Made by a program: the position numbers and the translations under genes | The notes under the pieces: generated by a model | Seen by the model: only the letters and a program-made list of their open reading frames with translations | What the model was told of the DNA's origin: nothing | Databases searched by the model: none | Shown here: one piece after another, positions 21,315 through 31,815 of the stretch | How positions within the stretch are numbered: the stretch's first letter is position 1 | How the letters are laid out: each line of letters opens with the position of its first letter | From: Sorex araneus | Taxonomy: Eukaryota; Chordata; Mammalia; Eulipotyphla; Soricidae | Assembly (NCBI RefSeq): GCF_027595985.1 | Contig: NC_073302.1 | Coordinates: 394,372,403-394,436,402, forward strand | Direction of reading: 5' to 3' | DNA: 64,000 nt

Positions 21315-23880
21315 ATTTTAAGAAGGATTTATCTGGATCTATTGTTTTCCCTTCTCTTATAACGTCTACTTAAATGCATAACTCAACTAGTTGTGAATGA
21401 AGAACAAGTATCAAAATTTCAGAAAGTCAAACTACCCTCAATCTCCTGGACTGCTATACACATACACATATACATATAAATGATATAGATTTTTTAATTT
21501 TAGTTTTGATTTTAAAATTATAAGTTTAATGAATAAGTATTTGTATGCACTAAATAAAATGCATCTAAAATTACAATCCTAAAACAGCAAAAACTGATAA
21601 TAAAAATTCATAATGGGTAGTCAGGATTATCTGATGCCTCTATTTTCACTCCCTGGAAAAATATTTTCATAATCTCCCAGATCTTTACCACCAAGTGGTG
21701 ACATTCCAATTTCTTCTAAATCACTTTGAGTCACAGTTTATCTCTGAAAAATCTGTCCCATGGTCAGCCGTGATTAAAAGCCCTGAATAAAAATGTGGTG
21801 CCTGCATCTCAGCTACTTGCTAATATATCTCACCATAGAAGAGCACAGTGTTGAATTTCAATTGGGGTTTGGGTGACTATCAAAACATTCAGGACAGTCA
21901 CTTGAATAAGGGTGACTAAAGTGATTATTACAAGGAATAAAAAAACACTGGCTCAAAACATTTATTCTCACTCTAATAATTAGTTCAATGTATTTTTTCT
22001 TACTTTTTTCATCTTAAAAATTATCTATTCCAAGAACCATGTGTTTATCACAAGAATTAAAATACCCTAGCCTTTTATTTTTGATGATGTGACTGAGAGA
22101 AATGCCTGGCTCAGCTATTCCCTAATTTCCCTAATTTGTTTTCTTGGGCATTATTTAACCTTCCTTTCCTTCATTTCCTTAAGCCATAAAATAGAAATAT
22201 AACTAATACGTAACTAATGGAGTAATAGTGAGGATCACATAAATTATTTTTAAAGCTCATAGACAAGATCGGAACATTTAGTCTTTTTATTTTTCCCATT
22301 AAGTTATCCTAATTACCTACACACAGCATGTTTAGAATTACATAGAATTAACAAAACATTTTGAAACCAATATATTCCTATGGAAACTAGAGACTTTTTT
22401 TTTCAAATTATAAAGTGATGCTATTTAACTTTGGCACACATGATTGTCCCATTCAGTCACTCTTTTCACCCTGATTCTTATCACTGATAACTCTTGAATG
22501 CTTCTGTCCTAATACTAGTTTTTGACAAAAATCCTTTACTCATACGCATGAAATTATATGAGCTTGTCTTTTCTTGAGATCCAACTAAACACAAGTATCA
22601 GGTTAAGTGCCAGTGACTGAAAGCGCTAATGTAAAACATCCATATTTCCTCTGTGAACCATCTATTGCAAGAAAGATATCAGCTTGTCCTTGAAATAATC
22701 CATGTGGTACATAATAACCCTGTGGTATCTAAAAACAGGATTTCTTAAGTCTTTTACATGATAGTTTCAAAGGACATATATTTTGGAGAGTCAAAACACA
22801 ATTGTATGACTTCAGAGATAACTGTTTCTGAGTGGGAGACATAGCTAAAGATTTAACTAAAATGATATAACTGAAGAAATAGGTTCATCCTAACTTCATC
22901 ATAATTTACACCCAATATCAACAAGAGACTTTTAAATAATCAAAGAAGATAAAATAAAATAGCTGTCAAGTGGAATACTTAATACTTCACCCTAGTGGCA
23001 TTATAAGTGGTTTAAAGGTCCATGGAAAACAATGAATCATTATAGTCCCTCAGGAAATTAAAGCAGTCAAATGATTTGTCATTGTCTTCTATTATGAAAA
23101 AAGTCAGGAATTGGAGATGTGTGGGATGTATGAATTTACACATTTCATGAGGAATCATGTTAATATCTAAAATATAGTTCTCAGTAAAAATATATATTTT
23201 CAGAATATTAAACACATTATATACTTATTTTCAGTGCCTCATAAATATACTGCTCCCCATAGAATTGGTTCTATTTAAGTGAATGGCCTCCTATTTATTC
23301 ATTTTTTTATCAGAGAATTTGAAACTTAACAGAAAATATACTTTGGAAACAGATCTTTCCATTACTGAGAAAAAATTCTATAATTCAGGAAAGATCATTT
23401 CCAAGTGTATAAAATAAAGCTTTAACTATATTGCGCTCAGAAGATATGTTTTTGAATACAAAAAAGAATTAGTGTCACCCAATCAATAAAATTTCTGCCA
23501 AATTCTGTTGAGCATACATTTTTGTTGCTGAGACCTACTCTCTTAAATATTTAATACTCAGGTTCCATCATTTTGTCATGATGTGATATAAATAGAGGGA
23601 AAAGGCCAGTTCAGTGAACAACGTTTTTAATTACTTTAGAGTCTGTAATCAGCATGTAGTGCAAAGGCATAATACTAGTACCAAATAGTTTTCATGAGTA
23701 TGGCTCCCGCATAGTAAGAAATTGCACTTACATTTGTTATTTCATTTGAATGCTGAAAGAAGCTTGTGAGGAAGAACATTTAGTATTTGAAAGAACCAAG
23801 ATCTGTGGTGGTACAAAATCTGATAGGAATATGGAGGCGCACTTTCATTTATTCTGTTTTTTAAAATATTCTGTTCTTTT
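21315..23880. other. Mostly unique AT-rich DNA
   Basis: No gene. The only repeat recognised is a MIR at 22,095-22,265. Confidence 0.5.
22095..22265 (+). mobile_element. MIR SINE, plus strand
   Basis: Recognisable MIR order: GAAATGCCTGGCTCAGCTAT, TTCTTGGGCATTATTTAACC, CCTTAAGCCATAAAATAGAA and GTGAGGATCACATAAATTAT. Identity is low, as expected for this ancient family. Confidence 0.75.
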
Positions 23881-23891
23881 GAAAGTCATAA

Positions 23892-24089
23892 AATATACAT
23901 ATATACATATATATATATATATTTGCTTTTTAGGTCACACCTGGTGATGCATAGGGGTTATTCCTGGCTCTGTACTCAGGAACCATCCCTGGTGGTGCTC
24001 AGAGGACCATATGGGATGCTAGGAAATGAACCCCAGTTGGCTGCGTGCAAGGCAAACGCCCTATCCGCTGTGCTATTGCTCCAGCCCCA
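23892..24089 (-). mobile_element. SOR SINE whose A tail became an AT repeat
   Basis: Normal reverse SOR body (TAGGTCACACCTGGTGATGC ... GCTATTGCTCCAGCCCC). Where poly(T) should stand there is a TATACATATATA repeat (23,893-23,931). The TSD GAAAGTCATA is at 23881-23890 and 24090-24099. Confidence 0.9.
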
Positions 24090-24299
24090 GAAAGTCATAG
24101 AAATATTTATGTATAATTATAAGTACATAGCACATGAATGTATATAAGATAAGCACATAGAAATTGTGTGACTATCTTCTATGTAGCAAGTTATTTGAGG
24201 GATAATTTAATAAGATTAAACACATTAATAGTCCTATACCAGAAGTTAACTTATAGAATAGTCTACAAAATCTAATAGTATATATGTATATATATTATA

Positions 24300-24828
24300 A
24301 GAAATTTGCTTATAAGTGGATGGACATAGAGAGTATAATGCTAAGTGAAATGAGTCAGAAGAGAGGGACAGACATAGAATGACTGCTCTCATTTGTGGAA
24401 TAAAGTAGCATAATATGAGAATAACATCTAAGGACAGCAGAAATAAAGGCCAGGAGGATCACTCCATGCTTTGGAAGCTCGCCTCATGTGCTGGGGGAAA
24501 AGGCAGCTCGCATGAAAGGGTAAGTAAATGATGGTTGGGAGATGCATGCTGAAAGTAGACTAATGACCAAACATGATGACTTTTAGTGTCTGTATTGCAA
24601 ATCATAATGTCCAAATTTAGAGAGAGAATAAGAAGGAATGTGCCTGCCACAGAAGCAGGGGTGAGGGGTTGGGGGTGTGGGTAATGGTAGGGACACTGGG
24701 AACAATGGTGGTGGAAAATGTGCAGGAGTGGAAAGATGGGTTCTTGATCATTGTATGAATGAAACATAATCATGAAAGTTTGTAACTGTATCTTACAGTG
24801 ATCCAATTATTTTTTTTAAAAAAAGGAC
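24300..24828 (+). mobile_element. L1 3' end (ORF2 C-terminus and full 3' UTR)
   Basis: Starts with the ORF2 end (GTGGATGGACATAGAGAGTA, ATGCTAAGTGAAATGAGTCA). It continues into the same 3' UTR as 19,470-19,922 (TGCCTGCCACAGAAGCAGGG, a G-rich tract, CATGAAAGTTTGTAACTG) and ends in an A-rich tail. It lies just upstream of an older L1. Confidence 0.88.
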
Positions 24829-24992
24829 TGTCAGGTATGGTCCATAAACCAAAACAAACAGATTAGATATATAAAGGATCATACTTCATAATCAAATAGG
24901 ATTCAATGCAGGGATGTAAGGGCAGTACAGCAATACCAATTTAATATGTGATATATCAAATGCCAAAATGTTTGATAAAGGTCTTATTTTCA

Positions 24993-25200
24993 AACTGGGA
25001 AATAGCTCAGGGAGTCAGAGAACATGTTTTGCATGCAAAGGGTCCTGAGGTCAAAGGCAGGCACCTCATGACACTCTCTAATCACTAGCAGGTTTCAGTC
25101 TAGTGTCTCCCAAACACCACCAGTCTCCTTAGGCACTGTAAGCCTGCGAGTACAGTACCAACGAGCTGAGCACTAAACTGGTAGGCCCTCTAGGCCAAGG
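24993..25200 (+). mobile_element. Old tRNA-derived SINE inside the L1
   Basis: GGGAAATAGCTCAGGGAGTC resembles a tRNA A box region and TCCTGAGGTCAAAGGC a decayed B box. It splits the L1 RT region. It may be a diverged SOR relative; the body is not clearly alignable. Confidence 0.5.
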
Positions 25201-25477
25201 TAAGTACAGCAAACTTTACATACTGGATCCTGAGTATTATTGGGGTGCCTGCTTCCCCTGAAAAATTGCACAATCATCTAAAGAGATGTAGATAAAACCC
25301 TTGGAAATATTAAATAGCCATTTATGAGTAAAACTCTAAATATCAATGTAAAAGTAATATAATACCTTTAGGAATAAGGCCATATTTGAAAACACACACA
25401 CACAGTTAATGTACTAACATGTAGTACAAAGCTTGACGTTTTTCCTCTAAGGTCAAGGATTTCCATTCTCTTTAAAA

Positions 25478-25575
25478 ACAGATCTTTATTCAAGTAATAT
25501 GATTTACAATACTGATAATGAGGGTTTTATTTATACACCATTCCAACAACACACCAATATTGAAATTTCTGAGCA
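25478..25575 (-). mobile_element. Possible short L1 3' end inside the older L1
   Basis: AGATCTTTATTCAAGTAATA with ATGATTTACAATACTGATAA resembles the reversed L1 3' end at 1,250-1,310 and does not fit the ORF2 around it. Confidence 0.4.
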
Positions 25576-25773
25576 GAATAATTGGGTAGGGGGAGGGACA
25601 AACTCAGTTTATAAGGGAAGAAATAAAACTCTTCTTTGTATGACATATATCACCTAAATGGCTTATCAAAACATAAAATAAATTAATTCAAACTCCAGAA
25701 TAAATTCAATATATAAAGTATTGTTTGTGTGCACAAATAACTATAAGAAGGTGAAATTAAAGAAAATAAGCTG

Positions 25774-25920
25774 TTGGTGAGGAGTGACAGTTCAGGGCAC
25801 TTGCCTTGATAAAACCTGCCCAGATTCAATTCCTGCATGCTCTTATGAGCCCACAAGTCATGATTCCTGAGCACAGATGGTTGTGCCCTCAAATCTACCT
25901 CCAAAAAATACAATACAATA
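25774..25920 (+). mobile_element. SOR-type SINE, diverged, inside the L1
   Basis: GGTGAGGAGTGACAGTTCAG, GGCACTTGCCTTGATAAAAC, CAGATTCAATTCCTGCATGC and GATTCCTGAGCACAGATGG. The L1 resumes at about 25,921. Confidence 0.72.
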
Positions 25921-26139
25921 AGCCATATACCATTCCAGTAAAATGATTAAAATAATTAGAAATAAATACAACCAAGGAAGCCAAAAAGCTATACTCTGAA
26001 AACATAAGTGTAACAAAAAAATCTATTATGTATATAAATGAAAAGATAACCCTTGTTCATATACCAAAAGAATTAATATTGCTAACACTAGGTTATAATC
26101 ATCAAAATCAATCTACAGATCAGGTTCAATGCAACCTTT

Positions 26140-26325
26140 TCTTTTGGTGGGATGTGGGGGCATACCTGACCATACTCAAGACTTATTCCTGACCCTGTGC
26201 TTAGTTGTCACAAAGTGCTCAGTTTTCATGCGGAACTCATAGAACCATATGTGGTTCTGGGGATCAAGCCCAAATTAGCAGCATGCAAAGCAATTACCTT
26301 ATTTGCTATACTATCTCTCCAGGAC
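26140..26325 (-). mobile_element. SOR-type SINE inside the L1, minus strand
   Basis: Reverse order: GCATACCTGACCATACTCAA, CCATATGTGGTTCTGGGGAT, CAAGCCCAAATTAGCAGCAT and CTATACTATCTCTCCAGGAC. It lies between the L1 segments ending CAGGTTCAATGCAACC and starting near 26,330. Confidence 0.78.
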
Positions 26326-26507
26326 CTCAATACTATCATCATTACAAATTTAAGATTTTTAACAGACAATGAACAATTTTTAAATTTATATAGTGTTACT
26401 AAAGACAATGATAACCAAATAAATTGAAAGAAGAACATATGTGAAGCCTTCTACCTTATTTAAAACTACAATTTGGAACTATATTAATTAAGACTGTATT
26501 GCACTAG

Positions 26508-26569
26508 AGGCTTGAGTGATAGTATAGTGGGTAGGGCACTCGCCTTGCACCCAAAAGTTAAAAAAAATA
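26508..26569 (+). mobile_element. Head-only mini-SINE with perfect 11-bp TSD
   Basis: Only the first ~43 nt of the SOR tRNA head remain (AGGCTTGAGTGATAGTATAG, GGGCACTCGCCTTGCAC), followed at once by CCAAAAGTT and an A-rich tail. There is no B box and no body. The TSD TATTGCACTAG at 26497-26507 and 26570-26580 shows it was inserted in this short form. Confidence 0.9.
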
Positions 26570-26719
26570 TATTGCACTAGAATAAAAGGAGACATAATTG
26601 AATGAAACAAAATAGAGATTCCAGAAATAAATACAATTTATTTTGTATTTAAATAACTCAAATATAAATTGACACATGATTGTCCATCTATTTACAACAC
26701 AAACTAAGAATTAGCAATA

Positions 26720-26896
26720 GAAAGTTTGGAGCAATAGTTCAGCGGGTAGGGCATTTGCCTTGCACGTGGCCGACCCGGGTTCGATTCCCAGCATCCCATA
26801 TGATCCTCTGAGCACTGCCAGGGGTGATTCCTGAATGCAGAGCCAGGAGTAAACCCTGTGCATTGCCAGATGTGACCCCAAAAAAAGCAAAAAAAG
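26720..26896 (+). mobile_element. SOR SINE with 14-bp TSD inside the L1
   Basis: Near-full copy (TTTGGAGCAATAGTTCAGCG, GACCCGGGTTCGATTCCC, GCCAGATGTGACCCC, A-rich tail). The TSD AAGAATTAGCAATA is at 26706-26719 and 26897-26910. Confidence 0.95.
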
Positions 26897-27700
26897 AAGA
26901 ATTAGCAATAAAGTATAATCTAATTAATAATACTAGAATAACTGAACGAGTATATGTATACAACTAAACTGGGGTACTATAGTACACCACAAACAAAACG
27001 TTATCTTAGAATGAAGGCTTAAAAGAAATATCTAAGTGCAGCCAATTAAATGACCCTAGTCTTTCAGTCAACTGAGTATGCAATGCTGCAACTAATAGCA
27101 GCCAAGATATGGACACAGCAGCTAGATGAATGGTTGGAGAAAAAAACATATAGTGTAAATTTTTACTCAAATGTGTATACAAATATACATATACAACTAA
27201 CAAACATATAAATAATATTGAGGCACATGTAAGGGAAAATATTATTTGTAACAATTTAAATGGGTATTGAGGGCTTTATGATAAATTAGAGATAGAGACC
27301 AATATTATATGACCTCATTTATAAAAACATTAACTATGTTTTTAGGTTGGATAATTATTATCTGTTCCTCTACTCGGAGGTCAGATAGAACATGATGATT
27401 GGAGTTTGTATCATTAGTGATTAAGGTCTCTGCATAATTAGGGCTCCTAATACCCTAATTGGTCCTATCTGTTTCTTAAAAAGAAAAGGAAAAACAACTG
27501 TAAAATATGTAAAATATGAACGCGGAGAACAGATTGATGGCTGCCAGATGATGATAGGTGGGAAAAATGAGGAAAGTGGATTTATAAAGCTAGAAACTTC
27601 AAATTGTAAGTAAATTCTGGTGGTGCATAATAACTATCATGAACTGTATTGAGTATTTGAAAACAATAGAGTAAATCTTAAATGCTCTTAGCATACACAT

Positions 27701-28987
27701 TTAATCAAATCCATATGTGCTCATAAATATGTAGACAGTGTACTGATTTTTTTGCAATATACATATAGACCCATTTATTTTATCTTAAAAAAGTTCTATG
27801 TGCCAGAGGACCTCTTTTTTTTTTTAATGAAGCAAAAAAGAATAATAAAATAACTTTTTTGTTAGCCCAGAGTTTGTGTGGTTTTTTTTCTTTTGGTCTT
27901 GTCTTTGCAGAATTTGTCAGAGGAAGATTTTCTCATTCTAGGAAGATGAACATTTGAGTGGCAGTAGGGGACTTAGTGGCAGTAGAATGTGTGGCAACAC
28001 TGTTATCAGGAATGGTAGGGATCACTCAGGGATTATGGAGGAGTTAGTGCGCAATTATGGGGGAGGAGGCATAATAGCAGACTAGAAGTGTCTTGACAGT
28101 GAAGAGGGAGGTGTTTTTCTTGGCTTCGACATCAGGGACGGACTTAATGATAAGTAGAAGCTTCTAAGGTCAGACATTTTTTGAAAGCTTACTCACAGAG
28201 TACAGGAAACCTTAAAGATTAGTATGAGCAATTTTGAAGATGATTTCTGGTTTAAAAGCCAAGGGAAACTCAGGAATTATTGATGCAAATTAAACTCTTT
28301 CTTTGCTGGTGTAGCTGCCTAAAGATAGTTCAGTTTAACTAAGATAATTTGCAAAACTAGAACAAGTGCTTTTTCTATTCTCTACTAAGTCCTGTACTTA
28401 GAATATACTTAAATATGATCTTAATAATTTTCAAAAAATGAAGAAACTGAGCATCAGAAAGCTTTACTAAGTTATGCCCTGACAGCTGTAAATTTAAAAA
28501 TATAAAATTAAAACCAGAGTAAAAATTGAATTATTGTTCTCTGATACGTAATTAACATTTTCCCATTCTGATAAACTATACACTGTCAAAAATTATAACC
28601 TTAGCTTAAGTATCTTTGCATTTTAACAAGTTATTTAAATTTTACTCAATTTAGTTAGCTGTGCTACATGTAATGTTATAAAATTACTGTATAAAGTTAC
28701 CAAAAAGAGTGTGACTAAATCAAAGAATTTAAGGTAGAAATTTGGGATAAATGGTTACATATGTATTAAGTTTTGATAGCTAATGATAATGTATACTCTA
28801 AATTTATTTAAATTTCTGTTCATAGTTTGAGTTTTGCCTAAAAAATTTACATTATATGCATGTACATATATGAAATATATATGAATGCATAATGTCATTT
28901 ATACAATGTATTTTTCATATACTATCTTATTGTTTACCATGCATTATATTTTATTAATTTAATATCAATATTTATATGTCAGGTTGA
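27701..28987. other. Unique DNA with one MIR
   Basis: No supported gene. 27,880-27,911 has a polypyrimidine stretch ending CTTTGCAG, like a splice acceptor, but the downstream frame stops after 12 codons with no donor that convinces. A MIR occupies 28,366-28,530. Confidence 0.5.
28366..28530 (-). mobile_element. MIR SINE, minus strand
   Basis: TAAGTCCTGTACTTAGAATA, GATCTTAATAATTTTC, ATGAAGAAACTGAGCATCAG and TAAGTTATGCCCTGACAGCT follow the reversed MIR order. Confidence 0.72.
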
Positions 28988-29327
28988 TTTATTTTCCTCT
29001 TTTGGACACAACTGGCAGTAGTTCTCAGGCCTTACTCCTGGATTTGTGATTTTGACGACTTTGTGGGACCATATGGCATGCAAGGAATAGAACCTCAGTC
29101 AACTATGTGTAAAGCCAGCACCCTATACACTGTATTCCTTTTTTTTTTTTCTTTTTTGGGCTACACCTGGTGATGCACAGGGGTTACTCCTGACTCTGCA
29201 CTCAGGTATTACTCCTGGCGGTGTTCTGGATGCTGCAAATCGAACCCAGTTGGCTGGGTGCAAGGCAAACGTCCTACCCATTGTGCTATCGCTTCAACCC
29301 CCTATCCGTTGTATTATCTCTCCAGTC
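28988..29327 (-). mobile_element. Old SOR SINE split by a younger SOR
   Basis: The old copy runs from CTTTTGGACACAACTGGC (28,999) to CCCTATACACTGTATT (29,136) and resumes at 29,300-29,327 (TTATCTCTCCAGTCC, the head end). The intervening 163 bp are a younger SOR. Confidence 0.85.
29137..29299 (-). mobile_element. Younger SOR SINE nested in an old SOR
   Basis: T tail, GGGCTACACCTGGTGATGCA, AAATCGAACCCAGTTGG and GTGCTATCGCTTCAACCC. The flanking repeats CCCTATACACTGTATT (29121-29136) and CCCTATCCGTTGTATT (29300-29315) look like a TSD with three mismatches. Confidence 0.88.
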
Positions 29328-29449
29328 CATTGATGATTGTTTTCATAATTTTTCCAATATTTTTATTGCTTTTCCCTTCAGTACATACTTAAAGACCTCT
29401 AATACATCTGCCGCATCTAATTTATTTAAAGTGACGATGCTTCATTTTC

Positions 29450-29627
29450 TTTTTTGTTTGTTTTTTTGTTTGCTCTTGGGTCTCATTCTGCAATGCTAAT
29501 CTAACTCTGGGTGTTTGTTTAGGGATTATTTCTGGCAGTGGTCAGGCACAGTATGTACTGCTGGTGATGGGACCAGGTCCACTGCATGCAATGCAGGTAA
29601 CTTACCCTTTGTACTTTCTCTTTAGCC
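29450..29627 (-). mobile_element. SOR-type SINE, old
   Basis: T-rich tail, CTTGGGTCTCATTCTGCAAT, GGGATTATTTCTGGCAGTGG, CCACTGCATGCAATGCAGG and TTTCTCTTTAGCCCC. Confidence 0.72.
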
Positions 29628-29929
29628 CCTGTTTTCAAATTGTTAAGCGAGTTTTTACATTAAAAAATGTCTTTTGTGTATAAGTTTACTATACAAAATT
29701 TCTGTTTGGTAGCTTCTCAGTCTGAAGACGTAATATCTCAAGTATTATCAAAAGAAAAATTCTTCTAGTACTTAGGATGTGCTTAATTAGTTAATTCATC
29801 CGGAGTCCTACTTTTCAGTGAAAGAAATACAGCAGGAGATGAATTTTGTTTTTCCATAGTCGTCTTTTACTATATAAAACATTGCTTAAAATAATTCTTT
29901 TTACTGTTGCTTGTTAAAAAATCCAATAT

Positions 29930-30112
29930 AATGACCAGAGAGAAAGTACAGTAGGCCTTGGTTTAATATTTGGCACCACGTATGATCTCTGACGCACCAG
30001 GTATAGCCGAAAAACCAAGTACATTTGCCTTGCATGCAACAGCCCTGGCTTGATATTTGGCACTGCATATGATCTCTGAAACACCAGGTGTGGCCGAAAA
30101 CAAAACAAAACA
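29930..30112 (+). repeat. Tandem partial duplication of a SOR-type SINE
   Basis: Two successive units each contain TTGATATTTGGCAC (or TTTAATATTTGGCAC), TATGATCTCTGA, CACCAGGT and a GCCGAAAA end. The first spans about 29,930-30,015 and the second about 30,016-30,110. Only one tail follows (CAAAACAAAACAAAG). Confidence 0.72.
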
Positions 30113-30179
30113 AAGTAAATTAAAAGAAAATAAAACAACTTCACAAAGAGATAGGGACATTTAATACATTAAAAAGTAA

Positions 30180-30346
30180 TTTTTTTGGAGGTGGCACATC
30201 TGGCAGTACTCAGGACTTAGTCCTGGCTCTGTACTCAGGGATAACTCCTGGCAGTGCTTAAGACAATGTGTGTTTCTAGGGATGAAACCAGGGTCTGCTG
30301 TATGCAAGGGAAAGATTTTATCTGCTTTGCTATCTTACTGGTCCCT
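30180..30346 (-). mobile_element. SOR-type SINE, old
   Basis: GGAGGTGGCACATCTGGCAG, GACTTAGTCCTGGCTCTGTA, GGGATGAAACCAGGGTC and GCTATCTTACTGGTCCC. Confidence 0.75.
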
Positions 30347-31380
30347 ATGCTTTTGAACTTTAAAAACCTTTTACCAAATTTCATGTCTCTCAACTTACCT
30401 TTATTACTAAAATTTGCTTTTACAAATAGCTATTTTTTAAAAAAAGTTACCTAGGATATTTTACCGTTTTACTAACATAGATCATTAAAAAACAATTCCT
30501 AATTGGGAGTAAGTATTAGATGTCTTGAGCTGCCTACAACCCATGCAAAGTCTCTTGCCCTTGACACTAGCAGTCTTTCTAATTCTGGGACAAGGAGATG
30601 CAATATACCGTAGGTCTTTGCTGAAGTCCACTCTTCAGGGAGGTTATTGCCCAAGAAGACAAGGGGAGAGTTTTCACGGATCACTGAAAACTTTGCATAA
30701 AACTGACAGGAAGGCCTTGCTGCAGTGGGACCTTGTAACCAGTCTGGAAAAGGGGAAAACCTATCTGCAGAGAAACCTGTTAGGTTTCCTTCTCAGGTTT
30801 TATGGTGTCACCTCTAATGTTAAACTTCAGAGACAGCCTCAATCTGGAGATCTCTTGGTGGGACACAGATAATCATCATCAGAGCACTGATTGCTCTAGT
30901 ACCAAAAAAAAAAAAGACAAAATAAAAGCTCAACCATGTAATGAAGAGAACATGCGCTTGGTGAGTCAATAGTGATGCCCACTGAACTTTAGAGCAGATG
31001 CTAGCTTTCCAGAGTGCTGAGTCCCAGAAGGGACAGGCTTCAGGTCTCAGGGACTGAGCAGCAGGATATTTGTGTTCAACACTCAGTTTGGGTGAGTCGT
31101 CCTCAGCTTCCACATTTCATTTATTGGTCATCATTCCAGGTATACATGTTAGACTCCTCATGATCTCCCTTGGCTGCTGCCTCAACTATTGTATGGACAC
31201 CCCTTTCTACCACTTTGCTACAAAAGCCAACCCTCCGTATGTACGGGTTCCAGCCTCAGTGCATGGAGATATCTTCCCTTGGAAATTTGGCACACGTCAC
31301 TAAGGATATCTTTACTGTAAGAGACCAGCGCCACCCATTCTCAAACAAGCCATAAATGCTGTCTTCCCAGAAAATACAAA
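30347..31380. other. Unclassified stretch with a 115-codon frame
   Basis: 30,525-30,900 is GC-richer than its flanks and holds a + frame (30,525-30,872) whose start is hydrophobic (LLPLTLAVFLIL). It ends 29 bp before A12 at 30,904-30,915, so a processed retrocopy or an unlisted repeat is possible. I recognise no protein family and do not call a gene. Confidence 0.4.
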
Positions 31381-31815
31381 TAACCAATGAGAAAAGCAAA
31401 AATGATATTTACAACAAAACAATTGGAATGACTAAAAGAAAATGCAAAAGTTGGAAAAGATAGGGACAAACAGGTACCCTCCCATACTGCTGGTAGAAAT
31501 TAAATTTTACACCCATGCCAAGAAACTATTTGTCAACTAAGGATAAATATACCTAATTTCCAGGATCCAGGTTTTTTCTAGCAAAAGTTACTCAAGACAA
31601 ACATATACAGTTGATTACCAAAAGCTGAATATTAGAAAATCCATAGTAGTGCTTACTAAATTTGACTGAAAATATCTAAATATCTATAATTAGAACTGTG
31701 GAATATTTATATAATAGAATGGAATCCAATAATAAACCTTTAAAAACTACTATAAAATACAAAATGCAGCAGAAATATAATACAAAAATGCATCTAACAC
31801 TCATCTTATAATAAA
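31381..31815 (+). mobile_element. Ancient L1 ORF2 3' fragment
   Basis: CAAAAGTTGGAAAAGATAGG, ACCCTCCCATACTGCTGG and GAATGGAATCCAATAATAAA recall the 'ggaaccctcatacactgctgg...ggaatactatgcagc' stretch of old L1s. Highly diverged. Confidence 0.6.

Larger units (their letters stand above)
24850..27700 (+). mobile_element. Ancient L1 (ORF2 and 3' UTR), broken by nested SINEs
   Basis: One old L1 can be followed through: RT region (TCATAATCAAATAGGATTCA, near 24,880), CATTTATGAGTAAAACTC (25,320), GCTTGACGTTTTTCCTCTAA (25,432), GAAGAAATAAAACTCTTC (25,618), CAACCAAGGAAGCCAAAAAG (25,970), ATAGCAGCCAAGATATGGAC (27,095), and the 3' UTR GAACAGATTGATGGCTGCCA (27,527) with GAGTAAATCTTAAATGCTCT (27,669). The frame is destroyed. 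Five SINEs and probably one L1 3' end interrupt it. The layout matches an L1M-type element. Confidence 0.85.

Noticed and set aside
27880-27950. Splice-acceptor-like stretch (polypyrimidine then CTTTGCAG) that could open an exon
   Set aside because: The only open frame stops after 12 codons, no convincing donor follows and no homology is recognised.
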